A stretch of DNA of 6,121 nt from Aquimonas sp044344935 (GTDB lineage Bacteria > Pseudomonadota > Gammaproteobacteria > Xanthomonadales > Xanthomonadaceae): NCBI GenBank assembly GCA_044344935.1, contig JBIJCA010000271.1:1-6121 (forward strand), written 5' to 3'. The stretch's first letter is position 1; the number at the start of each line of letters is the position of its first letter. The notes below the pieces were generated by a model that saw only the letters and a list, made by a program, of their open reading frames with translations, was not told where the DNA came from and made no database searches. The position numbers were made by a program, and so were the translations under genes. Below are positions 1-5,810 of this stretch, piece after piece.

Positions 1-37
1 AGATGACGGGTCATTGAACCATTGGAATACCCGAGAT

Positions 38-51
38 AGCCGAGGTCGGCT
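38..51 (-). terminator. Short palindrome after the small gene, doubtful terminator
   Basis: AGCCGA and TCGGCT are perfect inverted repeats separated by two bases, 18 bp beyond the stop of the 140-residue gene. There is no T-run on the minus strand after it, so an intrinsic terminator is not well supported. Confidence 0.18.
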
Positions 52-69
52 AAAGCGAGTGATGCGGGG

Positions 70-492
70 CTACAGCACGAGAGGAAGCTTGGGCAGCAGC
101 CGCTCGGCGAAGGACGGCGACAGGGCTACCAGATAGCGCCGGGAGGCCGCATCCGCGCTGCCGTCCTTCGGCTTGTGGAAAACGTAGTCGTATCCCTCCG
201 TGGCGCCGAGTTCGCTCAGAAGCCGGGATCGGAGCAGGGTTTCACTCGATGGGTTGAAGGCATCGCGCTCCTTTCCGTTGATGCGGAAGCGCACCCCGAA
301 CAGGGCGCCCTGCTGTTCGACCGACGTGTTGAAGTAGCCGATGTGGTGCCCTTCCAGATGCAGCCGAACGGTCTTTCCCTTGCCGGCCTGAACCACAGCC
401 CTCAACCCGGACTCCTTCGCCAACTTGCCGAGGAAGGCTGCGGCTGCGGCCGGCCGGGGTCCGATGTAGTCGTCAGGAAACGGGTGGGTCAT
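70..492 (-). CDS. Unrecognised 140-residue protein downstream of the Type IIL restriction-modification gene
   Basis: I do not recognise this protein and assign no function. I prefer the ATG at 492 (140 residues) because GGAG at 499-502 lies six bases upstream. A GTG at 504 would add four residues but has only a weak GGA ahead of it. The chain is soluble-looking, with no signal peptide or membrane segment. After an Ala-rich helix-like stretch (about residues 12-30), a basic strand-rich part (residues 31-72) carries LEGHHIGYFN and FGVRFRING. A polar region with GYDYVFHKPKDG (residues 100-111) and a Leu/Pro-rich tail (SFAERLLPKLPLVL) follow. It lies 51 bp behind the methyltransferase stop on the same strand with no visible terminator between them, so co-transcription is likely. 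An accessory or immunity-related role is only guilt by association. That the frame is real is fairly secure (good SD, normal composition); its role is unknown. Confidence 0.72.
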   Translation of the reverse strand: MTHPFPDDYIGPRPAAAAAFLGKLAKESGLRAVVQAGKGKTVRLHLEGHHIGYFNTSVEQQGALFGVRFRINGKERDAFNPSSETLLRSRLLSELGATEGYDYVFHKPKDGSADAASRRYLVALSPSFAERLLPKLPLVL

Positions 493-498
493 GGTCTT

Positions 499-502
499 CT
501 CC
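499..502 (-). promoter_or_regulatory. Ribosome binding site deciding the start of the small downstream gene
   Basis: GGAG on the minus strand with a six-base spacer to the ATG at 492. It selects ATG 492 over the GTG at 504, and it sits in the 51-bp gap after the methyltransferase stop, which fits translation from a shared transcript. Confidence 0.6.
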
Positions 503-543
503 ACAGCTTGAATCCAATTTGTGGCTTGCGAACGGGCGTCGCC

Positions 544-3500
544 TCACCGCCGCCCCACATACCCCTCGCCCTTGGCCTCGGCGCGGCCGAGTGCCAGCAG
601 CATGTCGATGAGCTGTGGCAGGCGGTTTTTCCAGGGGCCGCGGCTGGTGAAGTGGGCGGCGATCTGGTCGACGGTAAGGGGCGCGGGGGCGGCGAGCAGC
701 AGGTCGGCGATGGCGCGGATCTGGTCGACGGTGTCGCGTGGCCAGGGTTGGGCTTTGGCGGCGGTGGTTGCGGTAGGCGTGGGCTTGGCTTCGTCGTCGT
801 CGTTGTCGTCGGGCTCGGCGTGGCGGTGTTGGGCCGCGCTGCGCTTGGCCCAACCTACGGGGGCTGTGGGGTTGTCGTCGGTCGTGGCGAGGGTGTCGTG
901 AGTCGCTTCGCTGGAGGCGGCGGCGCGCGGGCTGTCGTCGCTCTGGTAGGTTGGGACAAGCCGCAGGCGCGTCCCAACATCACCCGCGCCATCGGCATCG
1001 CCCGCCCTTGCCTCCGCATCCTCACCGCCCGTGCCCGGGCGCGAGTGCTCGCCCCCGGATGCCTCGTCGATGGCGGTGGCCTCGGCCTCTGCGCGGGTGC
1101 CGTGCGCGGTGCGGTTCCGGTGGTCCGGGTTCTGGTACTCGGGGCGCAGCCAGCGGATCAGGCCGCGGGCTTCTTCGGCGGCGCGTTCGGCGTTCAGGGC
1201 GACCAGGCGTTCGAGCACGGCTTCATCGAAGCGGCGACGCGCCTCGACGCGGCTGTCGCCGCTGGGCGCGGTGTCGTTGCCGTGGGCGATGCGCAGGTCG
1301 GGCAGCAGGTCGGCCCAGTCGTAGGCCTCAAGCACGGCGGCGTCGAGTTCGTCATGGATCTGCCGCAGCACGCTGACCAAGCCCTCGCTGTGGATGCCGC
1401 GCTCCTTGGCGCTGAGCTCGCGGCCTTCGCGCAGGGCCTCCAGCACGTTGTACATACCGGTGAGGGTGAGGCCTGGGTGGGCGGCCTGCTGGCGCTTGCG
1501 GTGGGCGTCGAGCTGTTCGGCCAGCGCACGGATGCGCTCGGCCTGGGCTTCGCTGGGGGTGGGGAAGGGGAAGCACTCAAAGCATCGCGACTTGACGTAT
1601 ACGGGATCGTTTCCAACGCCAAGCCTGCTGCCGGAGGCAACCGCCCAAACACAATGCGGCTGACTGGAAAGTACGCCCAAGTGCATCGCGTCTACTGTGG
1701 CGATTGCGATCAACTTGTTGTCCGGTGCGATGCGCGCGTCAAGGAATTGGAACGTCCGATGCTTCGCGGTTTCCACTGTTGCGATGAATCGAACCAGGCC
1801 GCGCAGCGCATCCCTGAGCGCGGGTCGTGGTTTCCCATGCACCCACCAGAGCTTCGCGTACGCGGCACCGTCCTTTGTGTTGCCCTTCGCTTCTCGCTCC
1901 GGCTTCACGCGATCCGTCAGGTGCTGATAGATCGAAGGATGCTTCGATCGAACATCCCCAATCTCCCAACCGAACAGGTCGATGACTCGCACGTCGCGTG
2001 GCCTGTCGACCAGGTCGCGACCATTGCGATACGGCCGGATGATCGCTTCGATCTCTGGGCGCGTGCCCAAGCCAAGCGCCGTCGCCTGTGCTTCGGTGAC
2101 GATGAAGCCCGCGCCATGGAGCTTGAGGCCAGGGCTGCTTAGTCCGGAGTTCGCGAGCAGGGTAACGGTGCTGGTCAAGTTCGCACCGATTCGCAGGTCC
2201 GCGTGGATGTGGCCGAGGCGATCAGCGAACTGGAGCTGGTACTCGTCTGCGCTTCCCGCTGATTCATGCACCACGGACTTAAGCAGCGCAGGGCTTGCCT
2301 CGGCGCTGGCCACGGTCATGGCGATGCGCACATCCGCACCATCCGCGCTGTCCACCCAAGGATGGTCGGGCACCGCGAAGCGGATGCTCAAGGGGCGCTT
2401 GGAATCGCTGAGCGCGTTTTCGATCACGCGGCGATTGAAGGTCTGCTTGATCGAATTGGTGGTGATGAAGCCGAAGCGTTTGAGCTGGTTGGCGCGCACG
2501 AGTAGCCCGGCTTGATGCCACCAGTACATGACCAGATCGGCCGACTCCGGCACATCGCTCCAGGCTGCGCGCAGGGCTTCGGTGTAGCCGTCACCGAGCG
2601 CGCGTCGCAGTGAAGAGGCGCCAATAAACGGCGGATTCCCCACCACAAAATCCGCGTCCGGCCACGCTGCCTTGCGCGGGTTCACATAGACCTCGATCGG
2701 CACGCGCGCGCTGTCGTCGGGCACGTTCTCGCCGGTGACCGGCGAGGGCTTCAGCGTGCGGCCGTCCCAGCGGGTCTGCACTTCGCCGTTGGCGTCGCGG
2801 GCGTACTCGACGCGGTCGTAGGCCAGCACGGCGTCGCGGTTCTCGATGGTGCGGAAGTCGCGGATCACCGGCTGTGGCGGGTGGATGTCGCCCTGCGTGC
2901 GGAAGTGCCACTGCAGGTAGCCGATCCACAGCACCACTTCGGCAATCGCGGCCGCGCGCGGGTTCAGCTCGATTCCCAGGAGGTTATGCGGGTCGACGGT
3001 TTCACCGGCGGCGGCGTCGGCGCGTTCGCTGCCCAGGGCCAGGCCGGTCTGGCGGTCGCCGAAGTCATCCAGCGCGTTCAGCACTTCGCCTTCGAGGCGC
3101 TTCAGGTGTTCCAGGGTGACGTAGAGGAAGTTGCCGCTGCCACAGGCGGGGTCAAGCACGCGCACGCTGCACAGGCGGTGGTGGAAGGCGCGCAGCTCGG
3201 CGGCTGCGGCATCCAGCGCGGCGTTCTGCTGGCGCTTGAGTGCATCGAACTGGCGCGGCTTCAGGCCGGGCGCGAGAAGACGTTCACCGATCTCGGCGGC
3301 TTCCTGCGCGTGCATGCCCGAGGCGGCGCGGGCGATGGCCCATTCCTCGCGCAGGGGCTCAATGACGGTGGGCAGCACCAGGCGCTCGACGTAGGCGCGC
3401 GGGGTGTAGTGGGCGCCGAGCTTGTGGCGCTCGGTGGGGTCGAGCGCGCGCTCCAGCAGGGTGCCGAAGATGGCGGGCTCGACATAGCGCCAGTCGGCGC

Positions 3501-4425
3501 GCGCGGCTTCGATCAGCAGCTCGATCTGGGTGCGGTCGAGCGGCAGCGTTGTTGGGTCCTTGAACAGCTTGCCGTTGAAGTGCAGCACGTCGGTGGCGAG
3601 TGCGGGCGAGAAGCCGCCGGCGTCCATGTCGCGCCAGAGCTGGGCCAGCATGCGCATGGCGGTGTCGGGGCGTTCGACGTGGGTCTTGAGCAGGTTGCGG
3701 AAGCTCTCGGCCGGCAGCAGGCGCACGTCTTCGGCAAACATGGTGAACAGGCAGCGCATCAGAAACTGGGCGACCGCTTCGGCCGGGTGGCTGCTGGCTT
3801 CCAGGCTGCGCGCGAGCTTGGCCAGCTTGGCGGCGATCTCGCGGGTGACGCGGGCGGATTCGCGCGAGGGGTCGAGCCCCATCGGGTCCAGCCAGATGCG
3901 GCGCAGGCGCGCCAGCAGCTCGGGCCGGCGCAGGTCGGTGAGGGCGATGCGGTGGCTGCGTGGATCAGGAAAGGGCGTGTAGGTGGCGCCCGAGCGCGAG
4001 AACTCGCTGTAGAGCTCGATGCGGTGGCCGACATCGACCACCAGCACGAAGGGCGGCCGGCCTTCGCTGGCCGGCAGGGCGCGGGCATAGCCCTCGGCCT
4101 GGCTGCGCGCACGCAGCAGAGCGTGGTCGAAACCCTTGGGCGAGAGCGCGCCGCGCAGTTTCTTCGACTCCAGCACGAAGGCGCCGCGGCGGTACAGGTC
4201 GATGCGCCCGGCGCTGCTGCTGCCGTCGCCGTGGCTGAAGCTGATGGGCCGCTCGAACATGTAGTCGTGCTCGGCCGTGGGGTGCGGCGTGTCGACGCCG
4301 AGCAGGTGGCAGAGGTCGATCAGAAAGCTCTGCGAGGTCGACAGCTCGGAGGCGCCCACGCCGTTCCACTTGGCGATGAAGGCCTCGACCGCGGCGAGAT
4401 CAAAGGTGTGCGTATCGGCGCTCAT
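544..4425 (-). CDS. MmeI-type (Type IIL) restriction-modification protein: fused nuclease, N6-adenine methyltransferase and target-recognition domain
   Basis: A single 1293-residue chain predicted to methylate adenine at a specific DNA site and to cut unmodified DNA at a distance. Seen in order: an N-terminal PD-(D/E)xK nuclease with D76, E86-S-K88 and QAEGY (Q109, Y113), spacing D-X9-ExK as in MmeI; a helical connector (about 190-335); motif X-like LGAHYTP (336-342); SAM-binding DPACGSGNFL (425-434); motif II-like LLGIELNPRAAA (482-493); catalytic NPPF (597-600); a target-recognition domain (about 720-950) with IIRPYRNGRDL and the closing CFPFP; helical C-terminal parts ending in RWLRPEYQNP (about 1099); a disordered linker (1101-1228); and a winged-helix-like end (1229-1293). 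The start is supported by the family-like EAFIAKW at residues 14-20, but no Shine-Dalgarno precedes the ATG. MmeI is about 920 residues, so this is a long variant. Two repeat elements lie in frame in the linker. Specificity cannot be read. A methylase-only role is possible but the nuclease residues look intact. Confidence 0.92.
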   Translation of the reverse strand: MSADTHTFDLAAVEAFIAKWNGVGASELSTSQSFLIDLCHLLGVDTPHPTAEHDYMFERPISFSHGDGSSSAGRIDLYRRGAFVLESKKLRGALSPKGFDHALLRARSQAEGYARALPASEGRPPFVLVVDVGHRIELYSEFSRSGATYTPFPDPRSHRIALTDLRRPELLARLRRIWLDPMGLDPSRESARVTREIAAKLAKLARSLEASSHPAEAVAQFLMRCLFTMFAEDVRLLPAESFRNLLKTHVERPDTAMRMLAQLWRDMDAGGFSPALATDVLHFNGKLFKDPTTLPLDRTQIELLIEAARADWRYVEPAIFGTLLERALDPTERHKLGAHYTPRAYVERLVLPTVIEPLREEWAIARAASGMHAQEAAEIGERLLAPGLKPRQFDALKRQQNAALDAAAAELRAFHHRLCSVRVLDPACGSGNFLYVTLEHLKRLEGEVLNALDDFGDRQTGLALGSERADAAAGETVDPHNLLGIELNPRAAAIAEVVLWIGYLQWHFRTQGDIHPPQPVIRDFRTIENRDAVLAYDRVEYARDANGEVQTRWDGRTLKPSPVTGENVPDDSARVPIEVYVNPRKAAWPDADFVVGNPPFIGASSLRRALGDGYTEALRAAWSDVPESADLVMYWWHQAGLLVRANQLKRFGFITTNSIKQTFNRRVIENALSDSKRPLSIRFAVPDHPWVDSADGADVRIAMTVASAEASPALLKSVVHESAGSADEYQLQFADRLGHIHADLRIGANLTSTVTLLANSGLSSPGLKLHGAGFIVTEAQATALGLGTRPEIEAIIRPYRNGRDLVDRPRDVRVIDLFGWEIGDVRSKHPSIYQHLTDRVKPEREAKGNTKDGAAYAKLWWVHGKPRPALRDALRGLVRFIATVETAKHRTFQFLDARIAPDNKLIAIATVDAMHLGVLSSQPHCVWAVASGSRLGVGNDPVYVKSRCFECFPFPTPSEAQAERIRALAEQLDAHRKRQQAAHPGLTLTGMYNVLEALREGRELSAKERGIHSEGLVSVLRQIHDELDAAVLEAYDWADLLPDLRIAHGNDTAPSGDSRVEARRRFDEAVLERLVALNAERAAEEARGLIRWLRPEYQNPDHRNRTAHGTRAEAEATAIDEASGGEHSRPGTGGEDAEARAGDADGAGDVGTRLRLVPTYQSDDSPRAAASSEATHDTLATTDDNPTAPVGWAKRSAAQHRHAEPDDNDDDEAKPTPTATTAAKAQPWPRDTVDQIRAIADLLLAAPAPLTVDQIAAHFTSRGPWKNRLPQLIDMLLALGRAEAKGEGYVGRR
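828..858 (-). repeat. REP-like palindrome inside the methyltransferase gene, copy 1
   Basis: A 31-bp copy of the window's GTAG-headed repeat, with 8-bp arms GTTGGGCC and GGCCCAAC. It matches the intergenic copies at 4657-4687, 5896-5926 and 6061-6091. On the coding (minus) strand it is translated as VGWAKRSAAQH, residues 1190-1200 of the methyltransferase, directly beside an Asp-rich stretch. It forms an inverted pair with the copy at 946-978, the two GTAG heads facing each other as in the arrays. Confidence 0.9.
946..978 (+). repeat. REP-like palindrome inside the methyltransferase gene, copy 2 (stem-preserving variant)
   Basis: A 33-bp copy in the opposite orientation, GTAG at 946-949. Its arms are GTTGGGAC (950-957) and GTCCCAAC (971-978): relative to the common arms, C to A at 956 is matched by G to T at 972, so the 8-bp stem is still perfect. 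The coding strand reads through it as VGTRLRLVPTY (residues 1150-1160). The 87 bp separating it from copy 1 encode a Ser/Thr/Asp/Ala-rich stretch; the matching spacer in the arrays is 16 bp. Confidence 0.88.
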
Positions 4426-4506
4426 GCAGGAGGTCGGGAAGGCATCGAAGGGGAAGCGGCGAGGATGCCACGGTCGGGCGCCGGGTTGGTCAGCCCCAGG
4501 CGCGGC
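4426..4506. other. Upstream region of the methyltransferase gene
   Basis: Short leader between the methyltransferase start and repeat array A. GGCATC (4441-4446) and GATGCC (4464-4469) form an inverted repeat with a 17-bp gap. I see no clear -35/-10 pair on the minus strand and no Shine-Dalgarno before the ATG at 4425, so translation may start on a leaderless or SD-independent message. Any operator role for the inverted repeat is a guess. Confidence 0.3.
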
Positions 4507-4895
4507 ATCGCGGGTTCGTAGGTTGGGCCAAGCCGAAGGCGCGGCCCAAGGGCGCGGCGTTGCGGGTTTCGTCGAGGTTTGGTCGTGCGCTTGTCTGTTG
4601 CGAGGACTTTTGGCCGCGCAATGTTGAACTATTGCGAGGACGTTCGACGGTGCGATGTTGGGCCGCGCTGCGCTTGGCCCAACCTACGGGGCCTCGTGCT
4701 TTTGTAGGTTGGGCCAAGCCGAAGGCGCGGCCCAACGGCGCGGCTTTGCAGGTTTCGCCGAGATTCGAGGCTGCGATGTTGGGCCGCGCAACGCTTGGCC
4801 CAACCTACGAGGCATCGTGCTTTTGTAGGTTGGGCCAAGCCGAAGGCGCGGCCCAACGGCGCGGCATTGCCGGTTTCGTCGAGGCTTGTTCGCGT
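4507..4895. repeat. Repeat array A: alternating GTAG-headed REP-like palindromes
   Basis: Five good copies alternate in orientation: forward 4518-4550, reverse 4657-4687, forward 4704-4736, reverse 4778-4808, forward 4825-4857. The sequence after the last copy fades into what looks like a decayed reverse copy near 4890. Each forward copy has GTAG, then 8-bp arms GTTGGGCC/GGCCCAAC around an AGCCGAAGGC core that can form a small inner stem. Reverse-to-forward starts are 47 bp apart and forward-to-reverse 74 bp, giving a 121-bp composite unit. The spacers are conserved too (GGGGCCTCGTGCTTTT, and GGTTTCG.CGAGG). The GTAG head is the signature of REP/SMAG repeats mobilised by REP-associated tyrosine transposases; no such transposase gene is in the window. 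The repeats are open in several frames and generate spurious small ORFs. Confidence 0.92.
4598..4665. repeat. Imperfect 34-bp tandem duplication within array A
   Basis: TTGCGAGGAC occurs at 4598-4607 and again at 4632-4641, and similarity continues to ATGTTG in both copies. The second copy runs directly into the reverse palindrome at 4657. This contributes to the longer spacing between the first two forward palindromes (186 bp instead of 121). Confidence 0.55.
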
Positions 4896-5065
4896 GACGT
4901 CAGGCGTGGCGCCGGCTGAATTCGCCACGAACGCGGCTGCAGGTGGACTCCGGGCGTGGCTCGTCCGCCGATGTCGATCGCGCGCTTGCCTGTCGCCCAC
5001 GGGTAGACGTGGAAATGCAGGACAAAAGCGCGCCCCGATCGCTTCCGCACGCCGACCTCCGCGCC

Positions 5066-5083
5066 CTGCGGAGCGGTCCGCAG
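5066..5083. other. Perfect 7-bp hairpin in the leader region of the YeaQ-like gene
   Basis: CTGCGGA and TCCGCAG flank a GCGG tetraloop. No T-run follows on either strand, so it is not an ordinary intrinsic terminator. It lies about 110 bp before the YeaQ-like start and may be a protein-binding palindrome or a leader RNA structure. No function can be assigned. Confidence 0.35.
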
Positions 5084-5186
5084 CTGTCCGTGTACGCAGA
5101 CGAACAGACAGCCACCATCGCGAATGCAAGCATCGCCGCTCAAGTCCGACGCATACCGCGCCAAGGGCAGCTGCGAACTCGTGGGG

Positions 5187-5191
5187 TGGAG
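5187..5191 (+). promoter_or_regulatory. Ribosome binding site of the YeaQ-like gene
   Basis: TGGAG four bases before the ATG at 5196. Together with the hydrophobic N-terminus that begins there, it argues against the in-frame upstream ATG at 5124, which would add 24 polar residues unlike the family. Confidence 0.6.
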
Positions 5192-5195
5192 CCTT

Positions 5196-5525
5196 ATGAA
5201 CCTGCTCGTCTGGTTGACTCTCGGTGGGCTTATCGGTGGGCTCCTGACCCTTCTGACCGGCATCAGGGATGTGCCCGGGGTGTTTCTCTATGTGGTCGTC
5301 GGCATGGTCGGCGCGATGCTGGGCGGGTGGTTCATCTCGCCGCTGCTCGGCATCGGCACGCTCGACGAGAGCAGCTTCAGCATCCCGGCACTGCTGGTTT
5401 CCTGCGCGGGCTCGGCGATCCTGCTGTCGACCATGCATTCGTTCGATCGCGGACGCGATGAGAGTGCGCGCATGGACCGCAGCCATGCCAGCCGTACACA
5501 CCTCCATACCCACTGCAAGGAATGA
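5196..5525 (+). CDS. GlsB/YeaQ/YmgE-family small inner-membrane stress protein
   Basis: A 109-residue membrane protein with three hydrophobic segments: about residues 3-21 (LLVWLTLGGLIGGLLTLL), 28-52 and 60-80. Glycine-rich helices (GGLIGG, GMVGAMLGG) are typical of this family, also labelled transglycosylase-associated proteins, whose members usually have 80-100 residues, are often stress-induced, and have no proven biochemical activity. It differs in having a hydrophilic tail rich in Arg, Asp and His (residues 83-109). The start at 5196 is chosen because the first membrane helix begins at once and TGGAG precedes it. The stop is two bases before the ATG of the glycine-zipper gene, whose SD lies inside this gene, so the pair is almost certainly an operon with coupled translation. 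It diverges from the methyltransferase, with array A between them. Confidence 0.82.
   Translation: MNLLVWLTLGGLIGGLLTLLTGIRDVPGVFLYVVVGMVGAMLGGWFISPLLGIGTLDESSFSIPALLVSCAGSAILLSTMHSFDRGRDESARMDRSHASRTHLHTHCKE
5517..5521 (+). promoter_or_regulatory. Ribosome binding site of the glycine-zipper gene
   Basis: AAGGA ends six bases before the ATG at 5528 and directly abuts the ATG at 5522. The spacing therefore favours 5528, although the 5522 ATG overlaps the YeaQ-like stop in an ATGA arrangement. Confidence 0.65.
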
Positions 5526-5527
5526 CC

Positions 5528-5719
5528 ATGAACACCTCAAAACGCTCGAACGCGGGCAGCCCCAATCGTGACCCGATCACCGGCGCGCCCGGCGCCCACC
5601 GTGTCGGCACCGGAGTCGGCGCCCTGGCCGGCGCAGTCGCGACGGGCGCTGCGGTTGGAACGGTCGCGGGCCCGATCGGAACCCTCGCCGGTGCAGCCGC
5701 TGGCGCGATCGCCGGCTGA
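5528..5719 (+). CDS. Glycine-zipper protein, 63 residues, apparently truncated by a nonsense codon
   Basis: The N-terminus carries NRDPITGAPGAH (residues 13-24), a motif I recall from a conserved proteobacterial family of hypothetical proteins. A Gly/Ala-rich zipper follows (residues 27-63: repeated GxxxG-like spacing such as GALAG, GAAVG, GTLAG) that would insert in or associate with membrane. In the family as I know it the zipper continues into GLAGK, then a conserved acidic segment with DAYWREN, then a Tyr/Arg-rich tail. Here TGA at 5717-5719 stands where a glycine codon (GGA) would be expected, so the product stops inside the zipper. The continuation is visible in the same frame after the stop. 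It is probably a recently inactivated gene, though a sequencing error at one base would give the same picture. It is co-transcribed with the YeaQ-like gene two bases upstream. The alternative start at 5522 adds two residues. Confidence 0.68.
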   Translation: MNTSKRSNAGSPNRDPITGAPGAHRVGTGVGALAGAVATGAAVGTVAGPIGTLAGAAAGAIAG

Positions 5720-5788
5720 CTCGCCGGCAAGGGTGTCGCCGAAACTGTCGACCCGACCCGCGAAGACGCCTACTGGCGCGAGAACGAC
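5720..5788 (+). pseudogene. Out-of-use 3' remnant of the glycine-zipper gene
   Basis: Reading on in the same frame after the TGA gives LAGKGVAETVDPTREDAYW then REND, matching the conserved acidic DAYWREN segment expected after the zipper in this family. The match fades at about 5788, and array B begins at 5811. The usual Tyr/Arg-rich C-terminus is absent. The gene therefore seems to carry two lesions: an internal stop and loss of its 3' end at the array boundary. The frame remains open through the array to the window edge. Confidence 0.6.
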
Positions 5789-5810
5789 AGCGCGCAAAGC
5801 TTATGTCGCG

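Larger units (their letters stand above)
4896..5195. other. 300-bp stretch without a recognisable gene, upstream of the YeaQ-like gene
   Basis: Open frames cross this stretch on both strands, but none resembles a known protein or has a convincing ribosome binding site, and such frames are expected at this GC content. It should contain the promoter of the downstream YeaQ-like gene, but I cannot point to a convincing -35/-10 pair. The only clear structure is the hairpin at 5066-5083. Confidence 0.5.

Noticed and set aside
36..52. Strong intrinsic terminator after the small gene
   Set aside because: The palindrome has only a two-base centre and no following T-run. It is kept only as a low-confidence feature.
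175..2142. Long plus-strand open frame (655 codons) opposite the methyltransferase and the small gene
   Set aside because: It is antisense to a protein with clear catalytic motifs, and its Gly/Val/Ala-rich translation is typical of high-GC antisense frames. No domain or ribosome binding site is seen.
2881..4521. Plus-strand open frame of 546 codons
   Set aside because: Antisense shadow of the nuclease, connector and methyltransferase part of the same gene. The translation is repetitive in Gln/Ala/Gly/Val with no recognisable fold, and its end runs into array A.
4943..5461. Plus-strand open frame of 172 codons overlapping the YeaQ-like gene
   Set aside because: It reads the YeaQ-like gene in the wrong frame, has no family resemblance, and has no good ribosome binding site at its ATG.
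4629..5540. Minus-strand open frame of 303 codons opposite array A and the YeaQ-like gene
   Set aside because: Much of it translates repeat palindromes (GRAFGLAQPT and similar strings), and the rest is antisense to a recognisable membrane protein.
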